Shown here: positions 7,734 through 16,606 of the stretch, one piece after another
How positions within the stretch are numbered: position 1 is the stretch's first letter
Layout of the letters: the number at the start of each line of letters is the position of its first letter
From: CAYUZU01 sp964448675
GTDB taxonomy: Bacteria > Planctomycetota > Phycisphaerae > UBA1845 > Fen-1342
Length of the DNA: 64,000 bases
Direction: 5' to 3'
NCBI GenBank assembly: GCA_964448675.1
Contig: CAYUZU010000001.1
Span: 310,001-374,000, forward strand
Translations under genes and position numbers: made by a program
Notes under the pieces: generated by a model
Told to the model about the DNA's origin: nothing
Database searches by the model: none
What the model saw: the letters and a program-made list of their open reading frames with translations, nothing else

Positions 7734-9545
7734 TCAGTCCTCTTTCGCGGGCGCGTGGACTTCAATCGTCAGCGGCGCGCTGACGACGTGGCCGAGCGTG
7801 AAAAGCAGCCTGTCGTCGGCGTCGCGGCCGGTGCGCTCGACGAGTCGGCCGCGGGCGTAGACCCAGCATTGTCTCCTCGCCGTGCCGCGCACGCGAAAGA
7901 CCGGATCGAAACGCAGCAGACCGCCGGGATCGAAGCGACACCGCAGCACGCCGTCGGCCGCCGCCAGTTCGTAGAGCCCCTCGGCCTCGTTGAAGCCGTC
8001 GTGATTGGCGTCGCCCGGCGCGTCGGTGACGAGCGTGCCCGCGGTGGGGGCCAGGGCCACCGGCTGCTGGTAGGCGCGGGTGAGGGTCAGCGCTTCGGGT
8101 GTGTCGTCGATGTCGGTGGGCCAGACGCGCAGCAGGTGCGCCGTCTCGACCACGTCGGTGGGCTCCAGCGCACCGACGAGCAGCGCGAGCCGGCGACCGT
8201 CGGTGCTGGCGAGTTCGCGACGGTGCGGGAGGTTGGTGGTCCGTGGCCAGGTCCAGAGCAGGTCGGCGGCCTGCGGCCGCGCGCGGGCCGCGAGGGCGAA
8301 CGAAGTCGGGGGTTCGCGTGGCGTGGCGGGCGGGGTGAAGTGGCCGGCAAACCCGCGGCGGCCGTCGAGGCCGACCGCGAAGCCGAGGCGTTCGTCGGGC
8401 CAGCCCGCGGCATCGGCCTGCGATCGCAGCGAAACGTACACGCAGCCGCTGGGATAGATGACGTAGCGCCAGCGATGGCCGGGCAGATCGGCGAGGTTGC
8501 TGGTGTCGGCGCCGGGCGAGAGGAAACGCCACTGGCCTTCGATCACCGCGCGGAAGGGGGTCGCTTCGACGAGGCGCTGGGTGGTGGCAACCTGTGCGCC
8601 CCAGGCGGCGAAGTGGGCAGGGTCGTCGTAGGCAATCGGGGGCGTTGTGGTAGCGGCCCAGTCCACCGGCAGGGGCACCGGCCAGGGCCCGAGTCCGTCG
8701 ACGTCGGCCAGGTTCAGGGTCGCGGCGTCGCGCCAGGTGACAATCACGCCGTCGGCCCATTGCAGCTCAAAACGGCCCGGGGCGGCCACATGAATTCGCT
8801 GCCCGCGGGTCTGTATGTGCAGCGCTTCTGCGCCGGCCGCCGCGACCAGGGTCTCGCTATTGTCGGCGAGGATAATGTCGTCGATGTAGAAACTGACAGG
8901 TTGGGAGATGTCGGGGGCTTGCCAGGCGAGGGCACGCACGTCGGTCAGGTCGCAGCGGTCGCCGATGGTGGCGACGTCGAATCGGTAGAGGTTCCAGCCG
9001 GGCCGCGCGTGAATGGTGCGTGACCAGTGGGTCGGCAACTCGTCGCCGCTGTGGACAGTGAATTCGAGTGTAAGGCCCTCGTCCGGACCGTAGATGCTGA
9101 GCAGCAGCAGTGCGTAGCGCGACCAGTCGCGCACGAGGGCGAAGCGGTCGGAGCGCTGTCCGTCGAACAGCAGGCGGTGCTCAGATGACGCGAGGTGGGC
9201 CTTGACGCTGCCGGCGCCGGTTTCGTTTCGGCTGCGCAGCACGCTGAGGCCGGGTTGCTCGCCGGCCTGTGCGCCCGCGGCGTTGACCTGGCGGAACATG
9301 CGGTCCTGCCCGGGCGACTCGAAGTCGGCGAGGCTGATGAAGCGACCGGCGGCCAGGTCGGGATAGGTTGTCTGCATGCGACGAAGCACAGGGGACAGCA
9401 CGCGGCGCCGTCCGTCGTCATCGGCGGCGGTTGGCGCCGGCGCCTCGCAAGCGCCGAGGACCGACAGCACGGCGCAAGCGGTCAGCGCGCAGCCGTAGCG
9501 ACGCCACCTACTTGCGCAGCATGTGAATGGCGGAGCCGGTGACAC
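7734..9545 (-). CDS. putative lipoprotein with carbohydrate-binding-like region
   Basis: The 603-residue product starts at GTG 9545, with GGAGG 9 bases upstream inside the lpd gene, which it overlaps by 38 bases. The N-terminus is hydrophobic and ends in a lipobox-like LGAC, suggesting an outer-surface lipoprotein. Residues about 65-210 (ISLADFESPGQDRMF through VSFYIDDIILAD) resemble galactose-binding-like beta-sandwich modules. The rest has many Trp/Tyr beta-strand segments and a calcium-loop-like GDANHDGFNEAEGLYEL stretch near the C-terminus. No catalytic motif is recognised. It may act on polysaccharide together with the convergent glycoside hydrolase; that link is inference. Confidence 0.65.
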   Translation of the reverse strand: MSPAPPFTCCASRWRRYGCALTACAVLSVLGACEAPAPTAADDDGRRRVLSPVLRRMQTTYPDLAAGRFISLADFESPGQDRMFRQVNAAGAQAGEQPGLSVLRSRNETGAGSVKAHLASSEHRLLFDGQRSDRFALVRDWSRYALLLLSIYGPDEGLTLEFTVHSGDELPTHWSRTIHARPGWNLYRFDVATIGDRCDLTDVRALAWQAPDISQPVSFYIDDIILADNSETLVAAAGAEALHIQTRGQRIHVAAPGRFELQWADGVIVTWRDAATLNLADVDGLGPWPVPLPVDWAATTTPPIAYDDPAHFAAWGAQVATTQRLVEATPFRAVIEGQWRFLSPGADTSNLADLPGHRWRYVIYPSGCVYVSLRSQADAAGWPDERLGFAVGLDGRRGFAGHFTPPATPREPPTSFALAARARPQAADLLWTWPRTTNLPHRRELASTDGRRLALLVGALEPTDVVETAHLLRVWPTDIDDTPEALTLTRAYQQPVALAPTAGTLVTDAPGDANHDGFNEAEGLYELAAADGVLRCRFDPGGLLRFDPVFRVRGTARRQCWVYARGRLVERTGRDADDRLLFTLGHVVSAPLTIEVHAPAKED

Positions 9546-10923
9546 TCTCGGCAGCCTCCATTAGCGTCTCGGACAGGGAAGGGTGCGGGTGAACGGTCAG
9601 CGCGATGTCTTCGGCTTCGGCCCCCATTTCGATCGCGAGCGTCGCCTCGGGGATCAGGTCGCCCGCGTGCGGACCGACGATGCCGACGCCGAGCACGCGG
9701 CCGCTGTTCGCATCGGCGATGACCTTGGTGAGGCCTTCGGGACGGCCCATCGCGATGGCACGGCCGGAGGCGCCCCACGGAAACTTGCCGACCTTGATCT
9801 CGATGCCCTGTTCTTTTGCTTCGGTTTCGGTCAGGCCGGTCCAGGCCACCTCGGGATGGGTATACACGACGGCAGGAATGGCACGCACGTCATAGGTCGA
9901 CTTCTCGCCGGCGATTGCCTCGGCAGCGACCATGCCCTCGCGCGAGGCCTTGTGCGCCAGCAGCGGATTGCCCGCCACGTCACCAATGGCATAGATGCGC
10001 TTCTCGGCCGTGCGGCGGGTGTCGTCGACTTCGATGAAGCCTTCGTCGTTGACGACGACCTTCGTGTTCTCCAGGCCGAGGTCGTCGGTATTTGGCTGGC
10101 GGCCGACCGAGACGAGCACCTTGTCGAACTTCTGCTTCTCCTGCTTGTCGCCCTTGGTGTACGTGACCTCGATTTGCTTACCGGCCTTGCTGGCGGATTC
10201 CAGCTTGGCGCCGGTGTGGATGGCCTCGAACTGCTTCTTGAGACGAGCGTTCAGCGGCCGGGCGAGGTCAGGGTCGCAGCCGGTGAGAATCTGGTCGAGC
10301 ATCTCGATCACGGTGACCTTGCTGCCGAGTGATGCGTAGACCTGGCCGAGCTCGAGGCCGATGTAGCCACCGCCGACGACGCAGAGGGACTTCGGAATAT
10401 CGGCCAGCTCCAGCGCGCCGGTCGAATCGATACAGCAGTCGGCCGGCATGATCTTCTCGGGCAGGTGCTTCGGGCGCGAGCCGCTGGCGATGATGGCGTG
10501 CTTGAACTTCAGCCGGCCGTTGGTCTCGCCCTCGATGCGGACCGTGCGGGCATCCTCGAAGCGAGCCGTGCCCTGGATCACCTGGACGTTGCGACCCTTG
10601 GCCAGTTGCTTGATGCCGCCACAGAGCTTGTCGACGACGGACTCCTTCCACTTGCGCAGGCTGTCGACATCGATCTTGGGCTTTGTGAAGCTGACGCCGC
10701 AGTCCTTGACGTGTTCGGCTTCGTCGATGATGCCGGCAACGTGAAGGAGCGCCTTGGAGGGGATGCAGCCGACGCGCAGACACACCCCGCCGAGCAGTGG
10801 ATTGCGTTCGACGATGGTGGTCTGCAGCCCGAGATCGGCGGCACGGAATGCCGCGACATAACCCCCGGGGCCGCCGCCAATGACGAGCACATCGGTTTGT
10901 TCCGTGAGTTCACCGACTACCAC
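9508..10923 (-). CDS. lpdA: dihydrolipoyl dehydrogenase (E3)
   Basis: This 471-residue flavoprotein reoxidises dihydrolipoamide of a 2-oxoacid dehydrogenase complex with NAD+. It shows the FAD Rossmann motif VIGGGPGGY (residues 14-22), the redox disulfide CLRVGC (C48/C53) followed by IPSK, the NAD-binding VVGGGYIGLELG, and the C-terminal HPHPSLSE active-site base region. The start is GTG 10923 with AAAGGA 9 bases upstream. The E2 gene lies 51 bases upstream on the same strand, so the two form an operon; E1 genes are not present. Confidence 0.96.
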   Translation of the reverse strand: MVVGELTEQTDVLVIGGGPGGYVAAFRAADLGLQTTIVERNPLLGGVCLRVGCIPSKALLHVAGIIDEAEHVKDCGVSFTKPKIDVDSLRKWKESVVDKLCGGIKQLAKGRNVQVIQGTARFEDARTVRIEGETNGRLKFKHAIIASGSRPKHLPEKIMPADCCIDSTGALELADIPKSLCVVGGGYIGLELGQVYASLGSKVTVIEMLDQILTGCDPDLARPLNARLKKQFEAIHTGAKLESASKAGKQIEVTYTKGDKQEKQKFDKVLVSVGRQPNTDDLGLENTKVVVNDEGFIEVDDTRRTAEKRIYAIGDVAGNPLLAHKASREGMVAAEAIAGEKSTYDVRAIPAVVYTHPEVAWTGLTETEAKEQGIEIKVGKFPWGASGRAIAMGRPEGLTKVIADANSGRVLGVGIVGPHAGDLIPEATLAIEMGAEAEDIALTVHPHPSLSETLMEAAESVTGSAIHMLRK

Positions 10924-10974
10924 GGTTGATCGTCCTTTCGTAGCAGGGTTCGGCTGCGATCGGTGCCGTGGAGG

Positions 10975-12297
10975 CTAGCCCAGGCTCAGCAGTCGCAGCG
11001 GGTTCTCGAGCGAGGCCATGACATCGTTGGTGAAGCGGGCGGCGTCGGCGCCGTCGACGATGCGATGGTCGAACGACAGCGACAACGGCATGATCAGCCG
11101 CGCCACGATCTGGTCGTCGACGACCACGGGCTGCTTGCGAGCGCGGCCCAGGCCCAGGATGGCCACCTCGGGGAAGTTCACCATCGGCGTGCCGTAGATG
11201 CCGCCAATGGCGCCGTAGTTCGTTACGCTGAAGGTCGCACCACGCAGGTCGGCGATCTCGAACTTGGCGTTGCGCGCGTTCTCGCCGATCTGGTTGAGCT
11301 CGCCGGCGATCTGTGGCAGCGATTTCCTGTCGGCGTCGCGCAGCACGGGCACGACAAGGCCGCGCGGCGTGTCGACGGCGATGCCGATGTTGATGAAGTC
11401 CTTGTAGACGATTTCCTCGCTGCGCGTGTCGTAGCTGGCGTTCACCATCGGATAGTCGCGCAGCGCGGCGGCAACGGCCTTGAGCACGATGGCGGTCATC
11501 GTGAGCTTGGCATGACCCTCCTTGAGCCCCGCATTGTAGGCTTTGCGGTTGCGTTCCAGCTCGGTGACGTCGACGTTCTCGGTATGCGTGACGCGCGGTA
11601 CGGTCAGCCACGCACGCGTCATCTGCCGCGCGATCGTCTTGCGAATCTGGGGCACCTGCTCGCGGCGGACGGGGCCGTACTGGCTGAAGTCGGGCAGCTC
11701 GCCGTCGATCTGCGGGAGGGCGGGTCCGCCAGCAGGCGCGGCCGCCGCAGCGCCGCCGCCCTTGGCGAATCGCTCGACATCCTCGCGGAGGACGCGACCG
11801 CCAGGACCACTGCCGGACACCCGGTTGATATCGACATCGAGTTCGCGGGCGAGCTTGCGCACGACGGGGGCCGCGGGGACAGGCCCGTCGCCACGACGGG
11901 CCGCCGGCGTTTCCTTCTTTGTGGTAGCAGGCTGCTGCGCCGGTTCCGCTTGCTCGGTCTGGGTGGACCTCTCCTGCGCGGCAGGCTCAGCATCTTGCTG
12001 TTTCTGCTCTTTCGCCGGCTCGGCTTCTTCCTTCGCCTGATCGCTGGCCGCGCCGCCGCCCCCGCCCTCTTCGATGCTGATGAGCGTCTGGCCGACCTTG
12101 ACGGTGTCGCCGGCCTTGATGTGGATCTTGGATACGGTCCCGCTCTTGGGCGCGGGGATTTCGACGGCGGCCTTGTCGGTCTCGACCTCGAGCATCGGCT
12201 GATACTCGGAGATCGTGTCACCCTCGCCGACGAGGATATTGACGACCTGGCCCTCGTGGACACCTTCGCCCAGGTCCGGAAGCTTGAATTCGAACAT
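10975..12297 (-). CDS. 2-oxoacid dehydrogenase E2 (dihydrolipoamide acyltransferase)
   Basis: The 440-residue protein has the E2 layout. A single lipoyl domain (1-77) carries the lipoylation lysine K42 in VETDKAAVEI. An Ala/Pro/Glu linker (80-140) is followed by a peripheral-subunit-binding domain (about 143-178, VRKLARELDVDINRVSGSGP). The catalytic domain ends with SFDHRIVDGADAARF, containing the HRxxDG active-site motif. One lipoyl domain and this sequence style fit a pyruvate dehydrogenase E2, but branched-chain or 2-oxoglutarate use cannot be excluded. It precedes lpdA. Confidence 0.92.
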   Translation of the reverse strand: MFEFKLPDLGEGVHEGQVVNILVGEGDTISEYQPMLEVETDKAAVEIPAPKSGTVSKIHIKAGDTVKVGQTLISIEEGGGGGAASDQAKEEAEPAKEQKQQDAEPAAQERSTQTEQAEPAQQPATTKKETPAARRGDGPVPAAPVVRKLARELDVDINRVSGSGPGGRVLREDVERFAKGGGAAAAAPAGGPALPQIDGELPDFSQYGPVRREQVPQIRKTIARQMTRAWLTVPRVTHTENVDVTELERNRKAYNAGLKEGHAKLTMTAIVLKAVAAALRDYPMVNASYDTRSEEIVYKDFINIGIAVDTPRGLVVPVLRDADRKSLPQIAGELNQIGENARNAKFEIADLRGATFSVTNYGAIGGIYGTPMVNFPEVAILGLGRARKQPVVVDDQIVARLIMPLSLSFDHRIVDGADAARFTNDVMASLENPLRLLSLG

Positions 12298-12483
12298 GCT
12301 GCAAGTCCCTTCGTGCTGACTCGCCGATGGTGGGCCCGTTACACGGGGCCCTCGTCCGTCCGCAGCGGCCCAGTCTGCCGGCGGCGGGAATGAGACCGCG
12401 CATGGTACCCGAATCCACCCGAACGTGCATCCGATGGGCGGGAAAGCCCTACAGGCCGGCTGGTGTTGTGGCGCCCCTTGTGA

Positions 12484-13059
12484 TCACTGAATGAGTTGCC
12501 CCTTTTCCAGCATTACGAGTGGGTTAAACGTGCCAAAATCGGCCTGGTGAATCAGGACGGTTTCGAGACACTGCGGCCGGCCGTCCCCTTCCTTGGCATG
12601 GCAGGCGATCGTATTGAGGATCTCGTCGGAGAAGCCGACCTCATAGGCGAGGGCCGTGCCGCTGATCGGATGGCGGGCGCACATGCCGCTGCGGCTCTTG
12701 CGATAGCCGCCGTTGCCGTCCTGCTCGAACTCCAGCAGCTTGCCCACGTCGTGCAGGAGCCCGCCGACCAGCAGGCGGTCGTAGTCGACCTTGTAGGGCA
12801 GGGTGGCGTAGGCGGCTTCCTGCGCCTTGGCGAGCTGGTAGGCGCCTTCGGTGACGGCAATGGTGTGCTCGATGAAATTCACGCCGCGCGTATTGGTCAA
12901 CAGCGTGAACGGCATCTTGCGAAGCTCGTCGATGGAATCCCAGCCGCCGCGCTGGCAGCCCAGCACCCAGCACTGGACGGTCTTCTCCCGTAGGCTGGCG
13001 TCGCTGATGCGTTCGAGGATGTCGGCGAAGAGCGCTTGGATGTGGGCGGCGCTGATCAT
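12484..13059 (-). CDS. HD-domain phosphohydrolase
   Basis: The 191-residue protein carries the HD metal-binding pattern: H65 (FIEHTIAV), H103-D104 (LLHDVGK), H130 and H154, with a later HQAD. AGGAGG lies 4-5 bases before the ATG. HD proteins hydrolyse phosphate esters or cyclic nucleotides; nothing here fixes the substrate. It is not of the HD-GYP type, because no GYP motif is present. It lies between the PilZ gene and the E2 gene on the same strand, with gaps of about 165-185 bases. Confidence 0.82.
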   Translation of the reverse strand: MISAAHIQALFADILERISDASLREKTVQCWVLGCQRGGWDSIDELRKMPFTLLTNTRGVNFIEHTIAVTEGAYQLAKAQEAAYATLPYKVDYDRLLVGGLLHDVGKLLEFEQDGNGGYRKSRSGMCARHPISGTALAYEVGFSDEILNTIACHAKEGDGRPQCLETVLIHQADFGTFNPLVMLEKGQLIQ

Positions 13060-13224
13060 GGGGCCTCCTGCGCGGGGCGCGTTGTCGGTCCGTGTGCCGC
13101 GGCGGCCGAACGTGGGCCGCGACGGCGGCGCTCGCTATGATAGGGCTTCGGCGCAGAACGTGAAGTGCCGGCGACGGTGCCGGGGATCGGGCGGGGCGGC
13201 CTAGCGCGTCGCGCCGGGGATGGT

Positions 13225-13878
13225 TCAGGCGGGTGGGGTCGGCTGCGGCGTTGGCTGGCTGCCAGCCGCGAGCATCTCTTCGTTGGTGGCCGGTACCGCC
13301 CGACGGGTGCGCTGATTGTCACGCACGACGTGCGTCAGCGCCAGGACGGTGGCGCGTACATCCGCCAGCGGTGCACCATGATAGGCCTGGTCGAGCAGGC
13401 GGCGCGCCAGGCCCGCCAGGTCGTTCGCCCGATAAGGCACGTCCTCGGGCGGCTCGGGCGGCGTGTGCGTGTCGACGAAGTTGTCGATCTCGATCGGCTT
13501 GTGAAACGCGACGGCGACCTCGTGAATGCGGCCGTGCACGGTCCGACAGCGGACGATGCCGCCGGGAACCTCGTGGAGCTGGCCGTCGCGGGCCTTGAGC
13601 TGGGCGATGCACAGGCAGCCCGGATAAACGAACGCGCCGTGCAGGAACGCGAGCCCGCCGACGCTCAGATTCCGCGGAATAACGAGGAACTTGCCGAGCG
13701 GGGTGTGGTCGCGACGCAAATCGACGGCGATGCCCTCCGGGACAAGGTACGGGTAGCGATCGCCCTTGCGGTTCTTGCGCGCCTCCTCGTTATTGGGCCT
13801 GTTGTTGAGAGCTTCGACAAGGGCGCGGCGCTCACCCGGCGTAAGCCGCAGAATGTCCTGGCAGGTTGTGGGTGACAC
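13225..13878 (-). CDS. PilZ-like domain protein
   Basis: The 217-residue product starts at GTG 13878, 6-7 bases after AAAGGGGGC. Residues 34-140 look like a PilZ domain: RKGDR gives an RxxxR motif (R37/R41) and RNLSVGG (69-75) matches the D/NxSxxG motif, the two halves of the c-di-GMP-binding site. The C-terminal 70 residues are unrecognised and end in a Pro/Thr tail. A c-di-GMP receptor fits with the diguanylate cyclase and flagellar genes elsewhere in the window. The domain call rests on motifs only. Confidence 0.65.
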   Translation of the reverse strand: MSPTTCQDILRLTPGERRALVEALNNRPNNEEARKNRKGDRYPYLVPEGIAVDLRRDHTPLGKFLVIPRNLSVGGLAFLHGAFVYPGCLCIAQLKARDGQLHEVPGGIVRCRTVHGRIHEVAVAFHKPIEIDNFVDTHTPPEPPEDVPYRANDLAGLARRLLDQAYHGAPLADVRATVLALTHVVRDNQRTRRAVPATNEEMLAAGSQPTPQPTPPA

Positions 13879-14064
13879 GGCGATGCCCCCTTTGGCGAGT
13901 TCCCGGAGAAGCCGTAAGAAGTATCGTCGCCCCGCCGGGGAGAATTCAGCTTTCCTGTGCGGGTTGGGGGAGATCGTTAGCCATCGGGTCTAGGCGCAAA
14001 GGCTTAGACGCCGCCGTGCGCGTTCGCGCAAAGGTATTCGGGGCCGATGAAGAGCAAGACGGAT

Positions 14065-14137
14065 CGCCCCCAACGGGACTCGAACCCGTGTCGCCGGCTT
14101 GAAAAGCCGGTGTCCTAGGCCTCTAGACGATGGGGGC
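14065..14137 (-). tRNA. tRNA-Glu (anticodon TTC)
   Basis: Read on the minus strand, the acceptor arms GCCCCCA/TGGGGGC, the anticodon arm CCGGC-TTTTCAA-GCCGG and the T arm ACGGG-TTCGAGT-CCCGT form a complete cloverleaf. The anticodon is TTC (Glu). The discriminator base is G and no CCA is encoded. Confidence 0.95.
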
Positions 14138-14164
14138 CGGGCCGCTGTGCGACCGGAACGAAGT

Positions 14165-14193
14165 AGTCTAGGCGACCGGCCATCCCCCGTCAA
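14165..14193 (-). promoter_or_regulatory. sigma70 promoter of tRNA-Glu
   Basis: On the minus strand TTGACG (14193-14188) and TAGACT (14170-14165) are spaced by exactly 17 bases. Transcription would start near 14158, about 20 bases before the mature tRNA. Confidence 0.65.
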
Positions 14194-14224
14194 CTTCGCG
14201 GCACCCGCGGGCGGCCCGCGGCGG

Positions 14225-14833
14225 TCAAGCCGGCGTCGGCAGGGCCAGCGGCTGGCTCCACTTGCCGTGGCTCACCATGCCAGCCAGGGCTTTGCGTTGC
14301 CGCGGCGCCTGGTCGCGCTGCCGCAAGTCTTCCGGCAGGTTTACGCGCGTGCCATAGTAGCCGAGCGCAATCGCCGAGATCGCCTCGTGGCTGGTCGGAA
14401 TCTCGCACAGCTCGCGGGCCTGGTCCGCATCAAAGCCCGCCATCTGGTGGACGAAGAGCCCGGCGGCGGTGGCCTCGACCGAGAGATGTGCAACGGCCTG
14501 GCCGACGTCGTAGAACGCGTGGCGGTTTTCCTTGCCGTTGCGATCAAAACGCAGCTTGGCCACGCCGAGCATCAGCACCGACGCGCTGGCGGCCCAGGCA
14601 CGATTGGCGTCCACCAGGCATGCCGCGAGGCGCTCGAATGCGGCCTGGTCCTCGCGCGGCGCGACGATGAAATGCCACGGTTGCTCGTTGTAGCTCGACG
14701 GCGCCCAGCGGGCCGCCTCGAGCACGCGTGCGAGCAGGGCAGGGGGCAGCGGTCGTGGATCAAAGGAAACGGGGCTCCAACGCGCACGCAGTAGTTCGTG
14801 AATCGGGTACGTCGTGTCCGCCGGTCTTTGCAT
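14225..14833 (-). CDS. nitroreductase family FMN oxidoreductase
   Basis: The 202-residue protein matches the nitroreductase fold family. It has an N-terminal RARWSPVSFDPRPLP (the R-x-S-x-R-like FMN phosphate site), RWAPSSYNEQPWHFIV, and a central GQAVAHLSVEATAAGLFVHQM segment. These enzymes use FMN and NAD(P)H to reduce nitro groups, quinones or related compounds; the physiological substrate is unknown. Length is normal. GGGAGA precedes the ATG by 5-6 bases. The DoxX gene starts upstream on the same strand and ends 24 bases away, so the two are probably cotranscribed. Confidence 0.88.
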   Translation of the reverse strand: MQRPADTTYPIHELLRARWSPVSFDPRPLPPALLARVLEAARWAPSSYNEQPWHFIVAPREDQAAFERLAACLVDANRAWAASASVLMLGVAKLRFDRNGKENRHAFYDVGQAVAHLSVEATAAGLFVHQMAGFDADQARELCEIPTSHEAISAIALGYYGTRVNLPEDLRQRDQAPRQRKALAGMVSHGKWSQPLALPTPA

Positions 14834-14857
14834 GCCGGTCTCCCTGAATAGGGCTTC

Positions 14858-15301
14858 TCAGGCCCGGTGCCGAGCGCTGCCGGTGCGCTTGCGCCCGCCC
14901 CACAAGGCGTCGAGGCTGTAGCGGCCGGCGCCGTGGGCCAGCACGGTCAGCAGCCCGCCCATGATGGTGAAGTTCTTGAGGAAGTGGATCATCTGCCCGC
15001 GTTGCTGGTCTTCCGGATAGGTCCAGAAGTTGTGGAAGTAGAAGGTCGCCGGGATGAGGAACACGATCAGCAGCGCCGCCCCGAACCGTACGCCCAGGCC
15101 GGCGAGCAGGGACAGCCCGCCCAGGATCTCGGCCGCAACCGCCACGGGCAGGCCGATGTCGGTCGCGGGCATACCGCGTGCTTCCATGTACTGCAGCGTC
15201 CCATCCCAGTTGGTGATCTTGCCGTAGGCGGAAAACAGGAAGATGCCGCACAGCAGTAGGCGCCCGAGCAGCGCGACGGCGCTTTGCACCTGATGGCCCA
15301 T
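14858..15301 (-). CDS. DoxX family membrane protein
   Basis: Start ATG 15301 is chosen because GAGGGAGG lies upstream and the first transmembrane segment begins at once (MGHQVQSAVALLGRLLLCG). The 147-residue protein has four predicted membrane helices and the DoxX-type segments FSAYGKITNWDG and AAEILGGLSLLAGLGVR. DoxX proteins are small inner-membrane proteins linked to redox or thiol stress; the precise role is uncertain. A nitroreductase gene follows, a frequent pairing with oxidoreductases. Confidence 0.88.
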   Translation of the reverse strand: MGHQVQSAVALLGRLLLCGIFLFSAYGKITNWDGTLQYMEARGMPATDIGLPVAVAAEILGGLSLLAGLGVRFGAALLIVFLIPATFYFHNFWTYPEDQQRGQMIHFLKNFTIMGGLLTVLAHGAGRYSLDALWGGRKRTGSARHRA

Positions 15302-15344
15302 TTGTTGGCCTCCCTCTTGATCTGACCGGACCCGAACTCGCCGT

Positions 15345-15350
15345 ATTATA
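15345..15350 (-). promoter_or_regulatory. -10 element of a promoter for the DoxX/nitroreductase pair
   Basis: A perfect TATAAT lies on the minus strand 44 bases before the DoxX start. No good -35 hexamer is seen at 16-18 bases from it, so the promoter call is partial. Confidence 0.45.
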
Positions 15351-15395
15351 GACAGGCACGACCTGGTCCGCGGGGCGCGGCAGCGCCGTGCGCGC

Positions 15396-15433
15396 AAAAA
15401 AGCCGACCGGTCGGGACGAACCGACCGGCCGGC
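15396..15433 (-). terminator. Rho-independent terminator of the PEP-CTERM gene
   Basis: Minus-strand arms at 15433-15421 and 15414-15402 form a 13-bp GC-rich stem with a single mismatch and a 6-base loop, followed by six T residues. It ends transcription of the gene at 15530-16216 before the DoxX promoter. Confidence 0.85.
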
Positions 15434-15529
15434 GGATGTCCGGAGACGGCGTGTTCACCGCCTCACGCGTAGCCTCGGGCCGCACGTGCCGCAGTCCGGC
15501 AGCGGCTGTCGGCACGCCTGGTCCACAGT

Positions 15530-16216
15530 TCAGCGGCGGCGCAGCAAGGCCACGCTCGACAGCCCGAGCAGCAGGAACGAACTCGGCTCGGGCAGCGAGA
15601 TCGTATCAACCACGACCTGGTCCAGGTAAATGTCCGGCCGCGTCGTGGCAATCTGGAAGTCCTCGAAGTCGGGGTTGGGGCGCAGCTCGAAGTCGTACAC
15701 CGTTACGGCCCCCCACAGACCGCCCGAGAAGATCGACGCATCGTACTGATCCACCAGGACACCGGGGATTGACACACCGGCTTCAAAGCCCTCGACCGTC
15801 ACGATTGGGCGATCGTCCGGGCCGGTGGGGTTCTCCGACAGCCAGGTCACCTGGAAGCGGATGTACTTCAGCGGCTCCTCGTCGATGAAGTTGGGCAGGC
15901 GGCCACCGTAGATGTTGCCGTCCGACCCGGGCTCACCGAACATGCCAGGGGGGAAATCGGAGAGATACGTCTCGGGGTCGTCGTCGTCCACCGCCTCGAA
16001 GACGTTCGGCGGTGCGGGCCCGTCGCCGAACGGGGCGAACGGGTTGTCGACGATCTGGGGCGGGTTGTCGTCCGTGACGATCTCGAACTCCCACTGGGCG
16101 AACGTTGAGAGCGGTCCGCCGCGCCAACTGGGCGGGTCGACATCATCCGCGCGGGCGACGTTCGTGACCGTGAACACCAACGAAAGTGCTACAAGCAGGG
16201 TAGTGAATTTGCGCAT
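15530..16216 (-). CDS. secreted PEP-CTERM protein
   Basis: The 228-residue protein has a signal peptide (MRKFTTLLVALSLVFTVTNV, then ARADD) and ends in a PEP-CTERM sorting signal: LPEPSSF, a hydrophobic stretch LLLGLSSVALL and RRR. Such proteins are exported and processed by an exosortase. The mature part is acidic, rich in Asp/Pro and beta-strand-like, with no known domain. The GGAGGAG ribosome binding site is strong. It is a single gene with its own terminator; no exosortase gene is in the window. Confidence 0.85.
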   Translation of the reverse strand: MRKFTTLLVALSLVFTVTNVARADDVDPPSWRGGPLSTFAQWEFEIVTDDNPPQIVDNPFAPFGDGPAPPNVFEAVDDDDPETYLSDFPPGMFGEPGSDGNIYGGRLPNFIDEEPLKYIRFQVTWLSENPTGPDDRPIVTVEGFEAGVSIPGVLVDQYDASIFSGGLWGAVTVYDFELRPNPDFEDFQIATTRPDIYLDQVVVDTISLPEPSSFLLLGLSSVALLRRR

Positions 16217-16606
16217 GACTCATCTCCTCCTCTATGAGATGTCTGTCTCGGGCGGGCTGCCGTCGACACACGTCGGCGTGGCAGCCGGCCTCGGCCCTGA
16301 GTCTGTCGAGCGGTTCGACGTTACGTTCCGGCTACCGCGGTATCCGGATCGTCATCTGCAACGCGTTGATCAAGCGCCCTGCTGGAACCGCTGAACACCC
16401 TCTAATAGAAGCGTAATTGGCGGTCCTGACACACGCAAGGAAAATAGTACAAAAAAGATGCGGATATGGCCGTCTCGTTGTCGCAAAGCGCGGGTGCGTA
16501 CGGAGCCGCACGCCGGCGCAACGAAGCAGCCAGCGCCGGCCGGGGGGCCGACGCTGGCTGCAGTCATGCAAGAGCTGATGTTGTGCCGGCGGTTGCCGGG
16601 GGGCGG
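16217..16606. other. 390-bp intergenic region
   Basis: This gap lies between the PEP-CTERM gene start and the end of the EF-G-like gene, both on the minus strand. It contains a perfect 10-bp inverted repeat, GCAGCCAGCG/CGCTGGCTGC (16526-16535 and 16552-16561). The repeat has no T run but may act as a terminator or REP-like hairpin for the EF-G-like gene. An AT-richer patch lies around 16400-16470, a likely promoter area for the PEP-CTERM gene. No gene is visible. Confidence 0.5.
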
